Shown in pieces: positions 52,561-61,040 of a DNA stretch of 64,000 bases. Numbering within the stretch: the stretch's first letter is position 1; every line of letters starts with the position of its first letter. This DNA comes from Streptomyces sp. CC228A. Its GTDB lineage: Bacteria > Actinomycetota > Actinomycetes > Streptomycetales > Streptomycetaceae. The notes under the pieces were generated by a model that did not search any database, was not told where the DNA came from, and saw nothing but the letters and a program-made list of their open reading frames with translations. The DNA is taken from the NCBI RefSeq assembly GCF_021390935.1, contig NZ_JAJPUI010000001.1:806001-870000 (forward strand). The letters run 5' to 3'. Made by a program: the position numbers and the translations under genes.

Positions 52561-53208
52561 TCAGCTGGTGAGGCCGTGGCGTACGGCCCAGAGCGCGGCC
52601 TGCGTGCGGTCCGCGAGGTCCAGCTTCATCAGGATGTTCGACACGTGGGTCTTGACGGTCTTCTCGGACAGGACGAGGGCGCGGGCGATCTCCCGGTTGG
52701 AGCGCCCGTCCGCGATCAGGCCGAGGACCTCGCGCTCCCGCTCCGTCAGGGAGCTTCCGCGCCCGCCGGCCCCGCTGCCGTTCTCCTCCTGGGCGAGCAG
52801 GGCCCCGGCCACCTCCGGCTGCAGGAGGACGTGGCCCGCGTGGACCGAGCGGATCGCCCCGGCGAGCGCGTCGGGGTCGATGTCCTTGTAGACGTACCCG
52901 GCGGCGCCCGCGCGCAGGGCGGGGACGACGGTGCGCTGCTCGGTGAAGCTGGTGACGACGAGCACGCGGGCCGGGTTGCCGCGCTCCCGCAGGTTCCTCA
53001 GGGCCTCGATGCCGTCGGTGCCGGGCATCTTCACGTCCATGAGGACGACGTCGGGGCGCAGCTCCTCGGCGCGGGCGACGCCGTCGGCTCCGTCGGCGGC
53101 CTCACCGACCACTTCTATGTCGTCCTGGACCTCCAGGAACGTGCGCAGTCCGCGGCGGACGACCTGGTGGTCGTCGACCAGCAGGACCCGGATGACCGTG
53201 TCAGCCAC
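52561..53208 (-). CDS. LuxR/NarL-family response regulator
   Basis: 215 residues from a GTG at 53208 with GGAGGT five bases upstream, overlapping the kinase stop by 8 bp. The receiver domain has VLLVDDHQVVRRGL with the acidic pair, the phospho-acceptor Asp in VVLMDVKMPGTDG (about residue 55), Thr in VTSF and Lys in VYKDID. The C-terminal HTH (LTEREREVLGLIADGRSNRE, SEKTVKTHVSNIL) is the LuxR type. The cognate kinase is the upstream gene. Confidence 0.95.
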   Translation of the reverse strand: MADTVIRVLLVDDHQVVRRGLRTFLEVQDDIEVVGEAADGADGVARAEELRPDVVLMDVKMPGTDGIEALRNLRERGNPARVLVVTSFTEQRTVVPALRAGAAGYVYKDIDPDALAGAIRSVHAGHVLLQPEVAGALLAQEENGSGAGGRGSSLTEREREVLGLIADGRSNREIARALVLSEKTVKTHVSNILMKLDLADRTQAALWAVRHGLTS

Positions 53209-54346
53209 CGGGGACCTCCATTTCGATCGTGGTGCCCTCGCCGGGCGCCGCGTGGACGGTGAGTCTGCCGCCGACCCCTCCGGCGCGGTCCCGCATGGAG
53301 ACCAGGCCGAGGTGGCGTCCCGCCCGGTGGACGGCGCCCGGGTCGAAGCCGCGGCCGTCGTCGGTGACGGTGAGCAGCGCGCCGTGCCCCAGGCGGGTGA
53401 GCCGTACGGCGACGTGCTCGGCCCCGGAGTGGCGCAGCGCGTTGTGGAGGGCCTCCTGCGCGACGCGCAGCACCGCCTCCTCCTGGGCGGCGGGCAGGGC
53501 CCGCAGCACCCCGGCGTGGAAGGTGACGCGCGCGGTGTGGGCGCGGTCGAGGACCTGGACGTGGCTGCGGAGGGTGTGGACGAGGCCGTCCTCGTCGAGT
53601 GCGGCGGGGCGCAGCTCGACGACGGCGGCGCGGAGCTCGTCCGCGGCCTCGGCGGCGAGGGCGGCGATCTGCTGGAGCTCGCCCTTGGCGCGGGCGGGGT
53701 CCCGGTCGACGAGCCGGGTGGCGGCCTGGGCGGTGAGGCGGAGGGAGAAGAGCTTCTGGCTGACGGCGTCGTGCAGCTCGTGGGCCAGGCGGGAGCGCTC
53801 CTCGGCGATGGTGAGCTCGCGGCTGCGCTCGTACAGGCGGGCGTTGGTCAGGGCGATGGCGGCGTGCTGGGCGAGGATGCCGAGCAGTTCCTCGTCCTGG
53901 GCGGTGAAGCCGCAGCCACCGTCGGGTGCGGGGCTGCGCTTGTTGGCGAGGAACAGGGCGGCGATGGTCTCGTCGCCGTCCCGCACGGGCAGGCCGAGGA
54001 AGTCGGACATGTCGGGGTGGGCGGAGGGCCAGCCCTCGAAGCGGGGGTCGTCGCGGACGTCGGCGAGGCGCTCGGGCTTCTCGTTGTGGAGCATCGCCGC
54101 GAGGATGCCGTGCTGGCGGGGCAGCGGGCCGATGGCGCGCCACTGCTCCTCGCTGACCCCGTCGACGACGAACTGGGCGAAGCCCCCGTGGTCGTCGGGG
54201 ACGCCGAGGGCGGCGTATTCGGCGTCGAGGAGCTCGCGCGCGGAGACGACGATCGTCTTGAGGACGTCGCGGACCTCCAGCTGTCTGCTCATCTCCAGCA
54301 GGGCGGTGCTCACGGCGGCGAGGCCCGAGCGCGGTCGGTCGGTCAT
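53201..54346 (-). CDS. GAF-domain sensor histidine kinase (NarL partner type)
   Basis: 381 residues, no membrane segment, so cytoplasmic. A GAF sensor domain at about 20-165 (LKTIVVSARELLDAEYAALG) is followed by the HisKA_3 dimerisation helix with RLAHELHDAVSQKLFSL (phospho-His near 193) and HATPase_c with the N-box VAQEALHNALRHSG and the G-box DDGRGFDPG. The ligand of the GAF domain is unknown. Overlap with the response regulator shows a two-component operon; the target genes are not shown by the window. Confidence 0.95.
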   Translation of the reverse strand: MTDRPRSGLAAVSTALLEMSRQLEVRDVLKTIVVSARELLDAEYAALGVPDDHGGFAQFVVDGVSEEQWRAIGPLPRQHGILAAMLHNEKPERLADVRDDPRFEGWPSAHPDMSDFLGLPVRDGDETIAALFLANKRSPAPDGGCGFTAQDEELLGILAQHAAIALTNARLYERSRELTIAEERSRLAHELHDAVSQKLFSLRLTAQAATRLVDRDPARAKGELQQIAALAAEAADELRAAVVELRPAALDEDGLVHTLRSHVQVLDRAHTARVTFHAGVLRALPAAQEEAVLRVAQEALHNALRHSGAEHVAVRLTRLGHGALLTVTDDGRGFDPGAVHRAGRHLGLVSMRDRAGGVGGRLTVHAAPGEGTTIEMEVPGG

Positions 54347-54787
54347 GCGTTCACGTTACCCACGGGGGGTGACCGTCCGTATCCGCCTGTGGACGGCGGA
54401 GGATGCGTCGCAGGTCCTAGGCCCGCGCCGCCCGTGCGGCGGGCCGTGGAGCCGTCCCCGTGCCGGACACGGGAGGGCCCTTCACCGTGTGCATTGCGGT
54501 GGCAACGCATGGTGAGACCGTTACGCGGCCGATGTGAGCCCGCGCATAGGACCCAGGTCACTTACGAAGGGGGCTAGTAGCCGCCGTAAGGACGGGATCA
54601 AGGCTGGTGGGGCGGGTGGGTCGACCGTCCCTTCGGACTCGCGGGAGGGCGCTGATCCACTACCCGGGGTCGTACGTCACAGCTTTGCCAGCCGATTTTG
54701 CCGCCGCTAAGAATTGCCGACGTTGCCCGCCAGCAGGCGCCGCGCCGCCCGGCGTGCGACTTCCGCGATTCGAAGAGGTACGACCGC
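54347..54787. other. 441-bp spacer upstream of the SLT-type gene
   Basis: No gene is supported. It must hold the promoters of the kinase (minus) and the secreted protein (plus). I looked for a ydaO-type c-di-AMP riboswitch, common before cell-wall hydrolase genes in Streptomyces, but its conserved core is not seen. Confidence 0.55.
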
Positions 54788-55567
54788 ATGTCCCCGTCCA
54801 GCATCCCCGGCCTCAGCCGTCTCAAGAAGAACCACAAGCTGTCCCTGGCCGGCGTCGCCGCCGTGGGCGCCGCCGCCGTCACCTTCTCGCTGGTGCCCGC
54901 CGAGGCCTCCGAGGCCGAGGTCCGCGAGGTGGCCGCCGCTCCGGCCGCCTGGAACGGCTACGCCATCGCCGAGCTGCAGCAGAGCGTCGAGGGCCAGCAG
55001 TCCACGATCGAGCTGAAGGCCGCCGCCGAGGCCAAGGCGAAGGCCGAGGCCGCCGCCAAGGCCAAGGCGGAAGCCGCGGCCGCCAAGGCCAAGGCCGAGG
55101 CGGAAGCCGCCGCCAAGGCGAAGGCGGCCGCCAAGGCCAAGGCCGCCGCCGAGGCCAAGGCCAAGGCGAAGGCGGAGGCCGAGGCCAAGAAGCGGGCCGC
55201 CGCCAAGGCCGCCGCCAGCCGCGCCGCCGCCCGCAAGCCGGTCTACGCGAACAACCTCGACGGCTGGATCCGCGAGGCCATGGACATCATGAAGAAGCAG
55301 GGCATCCCGGGCAGCTACCACGGGCTGCACCGCAACATCATGCGGGAGTCCAGCGGCAACCCGAGCGCGATCAACAACTGGGACATCAACGCCCAGAACG
55401 GTGTCCCGTCGATCGGTCTGCTCCAGGTCATCAAGCCGACCTTCGACCACTACCACTGCCCGGGCACCAAGAAGAGCCAGTACGACCCGGTCGCCAACAT
55501 CTGCGCCGCCGCGAACTACGCCGCGGACCGGTACGGCTCGATCGACAACGTCAACGGCCCCTACTGA
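54788..55567 (+). CDS. Secreted protein with Ala/Lys-rich coil and SLT-type (transglycosylase-like) domain
   Basis: 259 residues from an ATG at 54788. Signal peptide to about residue 40 (KLSLAGVAAVGAAAVTFSL). Then about 75 residues of Ala-Lys-Glu (AKAKAEAAAKAKAEAAAAKA), a long helix or coil probably lying along the cell wall. The C-terminal domain (LDGWIREAMDIMKKQGIPGS) has NIMRESSGNPSAINNWD with the Glu typical of lytic transglycosylases, and VPSIGLLQVIKPTF. It likely cleaves or binds peptidoglycan. It is a single gene ended by a strong hairpin. Confidence 0.9.
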   Translation: MSPSSIPGLSRLKKNHKLSLAGVAAVGAAAVTFSLVPAEASEAEVREVAAAPAAWNGYAIAELQQSVEGQQSTIELKAAAEAKAKAEAAAKAKAEAAAAKAKAEAEAAAKAKAAAKAKAAAEAKAKAKAEAEAKKRAAAKAAASRAAARKPVYANNLDGWIREAMDIMKKQGIPGSYHGLHRNIMRESSGNPSAINNWDINAQNGVPSIGLLQVIKPTFDHYHCPGTKKSQYDPVANICAAANYAADRYGSIDNVNGPY

Positions 55568-55602
55568 CCGGCGGCCTCCCCGGGATCCTCCTGACACGCC
55601 GA

Positions 55603-55632
55603 AGGGCGGCACCCCGTGCGGGGTGCCGCCCT
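55603..55632. terminator. Bidirectional terminator between SLT gene and FHA-ABC gene
   Basis: Perfect 13-bp stem (55603-55615 with 55620-55632) and a 4-base loop, placed between convergent genes. Confidence 0.85.
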
Positions 55633-55666
55633 CGGTGTCGTCGCGGCGGACGCCGCGGTGTGCGCG

Positions 55667-58198
55667 CTACTTGCGCATGACCTCGGGCTCGTGGCGCCTC
55701 AGCAGCCGCGCGACCAGCACGCCCAGCACCGCGGACATGACCAGCAGCACCGTGACGTTCAGGCCCCACTGGCCCGCGCTGTGCTCCCACAGCGGGTCCA
55801 GGTCGGTGGGGTTCTTCGGGTCCCACGGCACCATCAGGTGCGACAGGTCCAGCGTCGTGGCGGCGCCGGCGAGGCCCCAGCGGGACGGCATGAGCCAGGC
55901 GAACTGCTCCAGGCCCGGCGAGCTGTACACCTGGAACAGGATGCCGGTGAACACGACCTGCACGATCGCGAACATGACCAGCAGCGGCATGGTCTTCTCG
56001 GCGGTCTTGACCAGCGAGGAGATGACGAGGCCCACCATCATCGAGGTGATGCCCAGGGCGGTGACGACGATGCACAGCTCGACGGCCGGCGGCATGAGCA
56101 GTCCCTCGGCGGGCATCTCGCGCGGGATGAAGCCGATGGCGCAGATGATGACGCCCTGGAGGGCGGTGATGACGCCCAGGACGATCACCTTGGACATCAG
56201 GTACGCGGAGCGGGACAGGCCGGTGGCCCGCTCCCGTTCGTAGATGACCCGTTCCTTGATCAGTTCCCGTACCGAGTTCGCGGCGCCCGAGAAGCACATG
56301 CCGACCGCGAGGATCAGCATGATCGTGCCCGCGGCGCCGTTGAACCGGGAGGGCGGGGTGGGCGGCGCGAGCCCGAACTTGGCGGGGATGACGACGGAGA
56401 CGGCGCCGAGGACCGCAGGCAGGATCACCATCAGCGCCAGGAAGCCCCGGTCGGAGGCGATCACGGACACGTAGCGGCGGATCAGCGTCCAGAGCTGGGC
56501 GCCCCAGCTCTGCGGCTTGGGCGGCCGGGCTGCGGACTGCACCGGCATCTGGACCGGCTGCGCGGCGACGGCGTCGATGTCGGCGGCGTACAGCTGGTAG
56601 TGCTGCGAGCCCTTCCAGCGGCCGGCCCAGTCGTAGTCGCGGTAGTTCTCGAACGCGGAGAAGACGTCGGCCCACGTCTCGTAGCCGAAGAAGTTCAGTG
56701 CCTCGTCCGGCGGGCCGAAGTACGCCACGGAACCGCCGGGGGCCATGACGAGCAGCTTGTCGCAGAGCCCGAGCTCGGCGACGGAGTGGGTGACGACGAG
56801 GACCGTGCGGCCGTCGTCGGCGAGCCCGCGCAGCAGCTGCATGACGTCGCGGTCCATGCCCGGGTCGAGGCCGGAGGTCGGCTCGTCCAGGAAGATCAGC
56901 GACGGCTTGGTCAGCAGCTCCAGGGCCACGGAGACGCGCTTGCGCTGGCCGCCGGAGAGGGAGGTGACCTTCTTCTCCTTGTGGATGTCCAGCTTGAGCT
57001 CGCGCAGCACCTCGTCGATGCGGGCCTCGCGCTCGGCCTCGGCGGTGTCGCCGGGGAAGCGCAGCTTGGCCGCGTAGCGCAGCGCCTTCTGGACGGTCAG
57101 CTCCTTGTGGAGGATGTCGTCCTGCGGCACCAGGCCGATCCGCTGGCGGAGCTCGGCGAACTGCTTGTACAGGCTGCGGTTGTCGTAGAGCACGTCGCCC
57201 TGGTCGGCGGGGCGGTAGCCGGTGAGCGCCTTGAGGAGCGTCGACTTCCCGGAGCCGGACGGGCCGATGACGCCGATGAGCGACTTCTCCGGGACGCCGA
57301 AGGAGACGTCCTTGAGAATCTGCTTGCCGCCGTCGACGGTGACGGTGAGGTGGCGGGCGGAGAAGGAGACGTCGCCCGTGTCGACGAACTCCTCCAGCCG
57401 GTCGCCGACGATGCGGAACGTCGAGTGGCCGACACCGACGATGTCGTTGGGGCCGATGACGACGGTGCCGGACTTGGCGATCGGCTGGCCGTTGACGTAC
57501 GTGCCGTTGTGCGAGCCCAGGTCCCGCAGCTCGAAGCGGCCGTCGGGGTGCGCGGTGAACTCGGCGTGGTGCCGGGAGACCTGGAGGTCGGAGACGACCA
57601 GTTCGTTCTCCAGGGCGCGGCCGATGCGCATGACGCGGCCCAGCGCGAGCTGGTGGAAGGTGGTCGGGCTCCGGTCGCCGTGCACCGGCGCGGCACCCGC
57701 ACCGGCGGGCGCCGCCTGCTGGTGCGGGATCTGCGCCTGGTGGTGCGGCTGGGCGGCCTGCGGCTGCTGATGCACCTGGTGCTGGTGCTGCTGCGGCGCC
57801 GGCGCCTGGTGCGGCTGCCCGCCGGGCCATCCCGGCTGCGCGGCCGGGGCGTGCCCCTGGGCGGCGGCCTGGGCGTTGTACGCGCCGGGCGCGGCCGCGG
57901 CGGCCTGGGAAGCGGTGAAATCCAGCCGCGGCCCGTCGGTGGCGTTGCCGAGGTGCACGGCGCCGCCCGGGGCGACCTCCAGCTGGTGGAGGCGCTGGCC
58001 CTGGGCGTAGGTGCCGTTGGTGGAGCCGTGGTCCTCGATGACCCAACTCCGGCCGTTCCAGCTCAGTGTGGCGTGCCGCCAGGAGACCCTGGCGTCGTCG
58101 ATGACCACGTCCCCCTGCGGGTCGCGCCCCAGTGTGTACGACCTGGACGGATCAAGGGTCCAGGTCCTTCCGTTCAGTTGCAGTACGAGTTCCGGCAC
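55667..58198 (-). CDS. ABC exporter with two N-terminal FHA domains (ABCG-like)
   Basis: 843 residues from a GTG at 58198 (VPELVLQLNGRTWTL). FHA 1 at about 18-85 (YTLGRDPQGDVVIDDARVSW, NGTY) and FHA 2 at about 200-270 (RIGRALENELVVSDLQVSRH, NGTY) are joined by a His/Gln/Ala-rich linker. Next is an ABC domain (Walker A IGPSGSGKSTLLKALTGYRP, signature SLSGGQRKRVSVALELL, Walker B IFLDEPTSGLDPGMDRD), then a membrane part of about six helices with an ABC2-type fold. FHA domains bind phospho-Thr, so a Ser/Thr kinase probably controls export. The exported compound is unknown. Confidence 0.93.
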   Translation of the reverse strand: MPELVLQLNGRTWTLDPSRSYTLGRDPQGDVVIDDARVSWRHATLSWNGRSWVIEDHGSTNGTYAQGQRLHQLEVAPGGAVHLGNATDGPRLDFTASQAAAAAPGAYNAQAAAQGHAPAAQPGWPGGQPHQAPAPQQHQHQVHQQPQAAQPHHQAQIPHQQAAPAGAGAAPVHGDRSPTTFHQLALGRVMRIGRALENELVVSDLQVSRHHAEFTAHPDGRFELRDLGSHNGTYVNGQPIAKSGTVVIGPNDIVGVGHSTFRIVGDRLEEFVDTGDVSFSARHLTVTVDGGKQILKDVSFGVPEKSLIGVIGPSGSGKSTLLKALTGYRPADQGDVLYDNRSLYKQFAELRQRIGLVPQDDILHKELTVQKALRYAAKLRFPGDTAEAEREARIDEVLRELKLDIHKEKKVTSLSGGQRKRVSVALELLTKPSLIFLDEPTSGLDPGMDRDVMQLLRGLADDGRTVLVVTHSVAELGLCDKLLVMAPGGSVAYFGPPDEALNFFGYETWADVFSAFENYRDYDWAGRWKGSQHYQLYAADIDAVAAQPVQMPVQSAARPPKPQSWGAQLWTLIRRYVSVIASDRGFLALMVILPAVLGAVSVVIPAKFGLAPPTPPSRFNGAAGTIMLILAVGMCFSGAANSVRELIKERVIYERERATGLSRSAYLMSKVIVLGVITALQGVIICAIGFIPREMPAEGLLMPPAVELCIVVTALGITSMMVGLVISSLVKTAEKTMPLLVMFAIVQVVFTGILFQVYSSPGLEQFAWLMPSRWGLAGAATTLDLSHLMVPWDPKNPTDLDPLWEHSAGQWGLNVTVLLVMSAVLGVLVARLLRRHEPEVMRK

Positions 58199-58837
58199 TC
58201 CATGCCCCACTACTTGTCCCCCGATGCACCCCCGTCGCTGTCGCGGAGGTCTAGGGATGGCGAACATCGAGGAGGAACTATTTCAGGACCGGGTCCTGAT
58301 CCGAAAGTCGGGCTGTGTGAAGACCGCGGGCAGACCTCCGCGGGCACCCCCGCGGCGGCCGCCGGGCGCGGCCTTCGCCTGTGCCGGTTGCGGGCGTCCG
58401 CCCCTGCCGGGTGCTTCCCCGTACGGGCCTGGGCGGCTCGTGCACGCACCGGAAGGCCGCCCGTGCGTCGCGGCCGCCGTCCTGCTCGACCGGTCCGGCC
58501 CGTGCGTGCCCTGACGTCCGTCGCGGCGCGGCCGGCGCCGGACGGGGGCCGGGCCGCGCGCACCCCCGGAGGCCGGCATGGCACGGCCACCGCCACCCCC
58601 GACCGGGCCACCGCCACCCCCGACCGGGCGGCCGCCGCCCCGAGCGGGCCGGCTCGGCGCCGCCGCCGGACACGGGCAGGCTCATGCACGTACCCGGGGG
58701 CGGCCGGCGCGGCTGCCGGGGTGTGCGGAGGCTCTCCGGGCCGAGGAGGCGCGGGCGCTCCGCCCGTGGGGCGGGTGTGTCCGCTGGGCGGGACGGGGGC
58801 GATGGGGCGGGGGCGGGGCCGATACGGTGGAAGCACC
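58199..58837. other. 639-bp GC-rich spacer between the FHA-ABC gene and serB, with a 21-bp tandem repeat
   Basis: No gene is supported; open frames here are shadows. Identical 21-bp units lie at 58585-58605 and 58606-58626, with a degenerate third unit. It must hold divergent promoters for both genes; no clear elements are seen. Confidence 0.6.
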
Positions 58838-60043
58838 ATGAGCGCATCACCGACCTCCGACGTCCCCACCCTTCTCGTCAAGATCTTCGGGAAGGACCGC
58901 CCCGGCATCACCGCCGGGCTCTTCGACACCCTTGCCGCGTTCGCCGTCGATGTCGTGGACATCGAGCAGGTCGTCACCCGCGGCCGCATCGTCCTGTGCG
59001 CGCTGGTCACCGAGCCGGCCGCGGGCGCTGAGGGTGAGCTGCGGGCCACCGTGCACAGCTGGGCCGAGTCCCTGAAGCTCCAGGCCGAGATCATCTCGGG
59101 CACCGGCGACAACCGGCCCCGCGGCCACGGGCGCTCCCACGTGACGGTGCTGGGCCACCCGCTGACCGCGGAGAACACCGCCGCCATAGCGGCCACCATC
59201 ACCAAGGCGGGCGCCAACATCGACCGCATCTTCCGGCTGGCGAAGTACCCGGTCACGGCGGTCGAGTTCGCGGTGTCCGGTGTCGAGACCGAGCCGCTGC
59301 GGACCGCCCTCGCCACCGAGGCGCACGAGATCGGCGTGGACGTCGCCGTGGTCGCCGCCGGCCTGCACCGGCGGGCGCAGCGGCTGGTCGTCATGGACGT
59401 CGACTCCACGCTCATCCAGGACGAGGTCATCGAGCTGTTCGCGGCGCACGCGGGCTGCGAGGACAAGGTCGCGGAGGTCACCGCGGCGGCGATGCGCGGC
59501 GAGCTGGACTTCGAGCAGTCCCTGCACGCGCGTGTGGCGCTGCTGGCGGGGCTCGACGCGTCGGTGGTCGACAAGGTGCGGGCGGAGGTGCGGCTGACGC
59601 CGGGTGCCCGCACCCTCATCCGTACGCTGAAGCGGCTCGGCTACCAGGTGGGTGTGGTGTCCGGCGGGTTCACGCAGGTCACGGACGACCTGAAGGTGCG
59701 GCTCGGGCTGGACTTCGCCTCGGCGAACACGCTGGAGATCGTGGACGGCAAGCTGACGGGGCGGGTCACCGGGGAGATCGTGGACCGGGCGGGCAAGGCG
59801 CGGCTGCTGCGCCGCTTCGCCTCGGAGGCGGGTGTGCCGCTCGCCCAGACGGTCGCGATCGGCGACGGCGCCAACGACCTGGACATGCTGAACACCGCCG
59901 GGCTCGGGGTCGCCTTCAACGCGAAGCCCGTGGTCCGGCAGGCGGCGCACACCGCGGTGAACGTGCCGTTCCTCGACACCGTGCTCTATCTGCTCGGCGT
60001 CACGCGCGAGGAGGTCGAGGCGGCGGACACCGAGGCCGACTGA
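58838..60043 (+). CDS. serB: Phosphoserine phosphatase
   Basis: Last step of serine synthesis. 401 residues from an ATG at 58838. An N-terminal ACT-type pair at about 1-175 (LLVKIFGKDRPGITAGLFDT, LGHPLTAENTAAIAATITKA) is followed by the HAD catalytic domain: VVMDVDSTLIQDEVIELFA near 187-205 (nucleophile Asp in DVDST), GVVSGGFTQVTDDL and VAIGDGANDLDMLNTAGLGV. The ACT domains suggest allosteric control by serine. It stands alone before a strong hairpin. Confidence 0.95.
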   Translation: MSASPTSDVPTLLVKIFGKDRPGITAGLFDTLAAFAVDVVDIEQVVTRGRIVLCALVTEPAAGAEGELRATVHSWAESLKLQAEIISGTGDNRPRGHGRSHVTVLGHPLTAENTAAIAATITKAGANIDRIFRLAKYPVTAVEFAVSGVETEPLRTALATEAHEIGVDVAVVAAGLHRRAQRLVVMDVDSTLIQDEVIELFAAHAGCEDKVAEVTAAAMRGELDFEQSLHARVALLAGLDASVVDKVRAEVRLTPGARTLIRTLKRLGYQVGVVSGGFTQVTDDLKVRLGLDFASANTLEIVDGKLTGRVTGEIVDRAGKARLLRRFASEAGVPLAQTVAIGDGANDLDMLNTAGLGVAFNAKPVVRQAAHTAVNVPFLDTVLYLLGVTREEVEAADTEAD

Positions 60044-60071
60044 CCTTTGCGGCGGTCACCGCGAGCGGCGG

Positions 60072-60111
60072 GGCCCGGGCACCCTTCCCCGGCGGGGCGG
60101 GTGCCCGGGCC
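60072..60111. terminator. Hairpin between serB and the SixA gene
   Basis: 13-bp perfect stem (60072-60084 with 60099-60111) and a 14-base loop between convergent genes. Confidence 0.8.
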
Positions 60112-60143
60112 TCGTCATGACGGCACCGGGCGGCGGGCGGGCG

Positions 60144-60662
60144 TCACATGTGCGGCGCCCAGTAGGCGGTGAGCCTGCCCACGCCGTGCTCCACGGACTT
60201 CCAGGAGCCGTCGAACGCGACGACCGCGATCGCGGAGGTGGGGAAGCCGCCCCGGTTCATCCGCGCGAGCAGGTCGTCCTCGGCCTCTCCGGACAGGGCG
60301 TCGGCGAGTGCGTGCACGCCGGGGTTGTGGCCCACCAGCAGGAGGTCCCGGACCTCGTCGGACTGCTCGTTGAGCACGGCGATGAGCTCGCCGAGGGATG
60401 CCTCGTAGATCCGCTCGTCGTACACGGTCCTGGGGCGCTCCGGCAGCTCGGGCACCACGAGCTTCCAGGTCTCCCGGGTGCGGACGGCGGTCGAGCACAG
60501 GGTCAGGTCGGGGGTGATGCCGGTCCCGGCGAGCCAGCGGCCGGCCACGGGCGCGTCCTTGCGGCCGCGGTCGGCGAGCGGTCGCTCGTGGTCGGAGTCC
60601 TGGGACCATTCGGCCTTCGCGTGCCGGAGGAGCACGATCCTGCGGGGTGTGTCGACGCTCAT
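60144..60662 (-). CDS. SixA-type histidine phosphatase
   Basis: 172 residues from an ATG at 60662 overlapping the previous stop (ATGA). RHG-family motif LLRHAKAEWSQDSDHERPLA at about 11-30 with the catalytic RH; the second His in LVGHNPGVHALADALS near 107. SixA proteins remove phosphate from phospho-His of phosphotransfer proteins; the actinobacterial group may act on other phosphates. The target is unknown. It is co-translated with the small membrane protein before it. Confidence 0.92.
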   Translation of the reverse strand: MSVDTPRRIVLLRHAKAEWSQDSDHERPLADRGRKDAPVAGRWLAGTGITPDLTLCSTAVRTRETWKLVVPELPERPRTVYDERIYEASLGELIAVLNEQSDEVRDLLLVGHNPGVHALADALSGEAEDDLLARMNRGGFPTSAIAVVAFDGSWKSVEHGVGRLTAYWAPHM

Positions 60663-60928
60663 GACCCCAGCTTCGCATGAAACGGACCTTGTGGCGCAGG
60701 GTGTTTGAGGGGTCCCTGGACGCGTACGAAGGTCTGCTGGAGGTGTTCGAGGATGCGGCCGACCGCCGGGGTGCGTCCCGGCGACGCCTGTGCCTGACCG
60801 GGCCCTGCGACGAGCAGGAGGAGCGCGGTGAAGGCCACCGCGGGCAGGGTCAGCGCCCACCACGGCAGGCGGACCGCCTGCGTGCCCGTGGTGCGGGTGC
60901 GGACCGTACCGGACCCCTCCGTCGTCAT
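60659..60928 (-). CDS. Small single-helix membrane protein before the SixA gene
   Basis: 89 residues from an ATG at 60928 (MTTEGSGTVRTRTTGTQAVR). One membrane segment (WWALTLPAVAFTALLLLVAG) at about 25-44 and a short basic tail (GRILEHLQQTFVRVQGPLKH). An upstream start at 60976 is possible but lengthens only a disordered part. Its stop overlaps the SixA start. No domain is recognised. Confidence 0.75.
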   Translation of the reverse strand: MTTEGSGTVRTRTTGTQAVRLPWWALTLPAVAFTALLLLVAGPGQAQASPGRTPAVGRILEHLQQTFVRVQGPLKHPAPQGPFHAKLGS

Positions 60929-61040
60929 GGCGGCCTCCGTCGTCGTCGCGGGATCGTGGCTTCGGGATGCCCTCACGCTACGGAGCGGCCGGGGCCCGGC
61001 CCATCAGGTGGGACACCCACTCGACCCTGACCCGCGCCCC

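Noticed and set aside
54540..54787. Possible ydaO (c-di-AMP) riboswitch before the SLT-type gene
   Set aside because: The conserved core expected for Streptomyces ydaO elements is not found; only the gene context hints at it.
55616..58837. Long plus-strand open frame running into serB
   Set aside because: It is antisense to the FHA-ABC gene; only the part from 58838 is serB.
58278..58850. Minus-strand frames of about 100-190 codons in the spacer before serB
   Set aside because: Composition is that of random high-GC sequence with tandem repeats, with no ribosome-binding site or recognisable domain.
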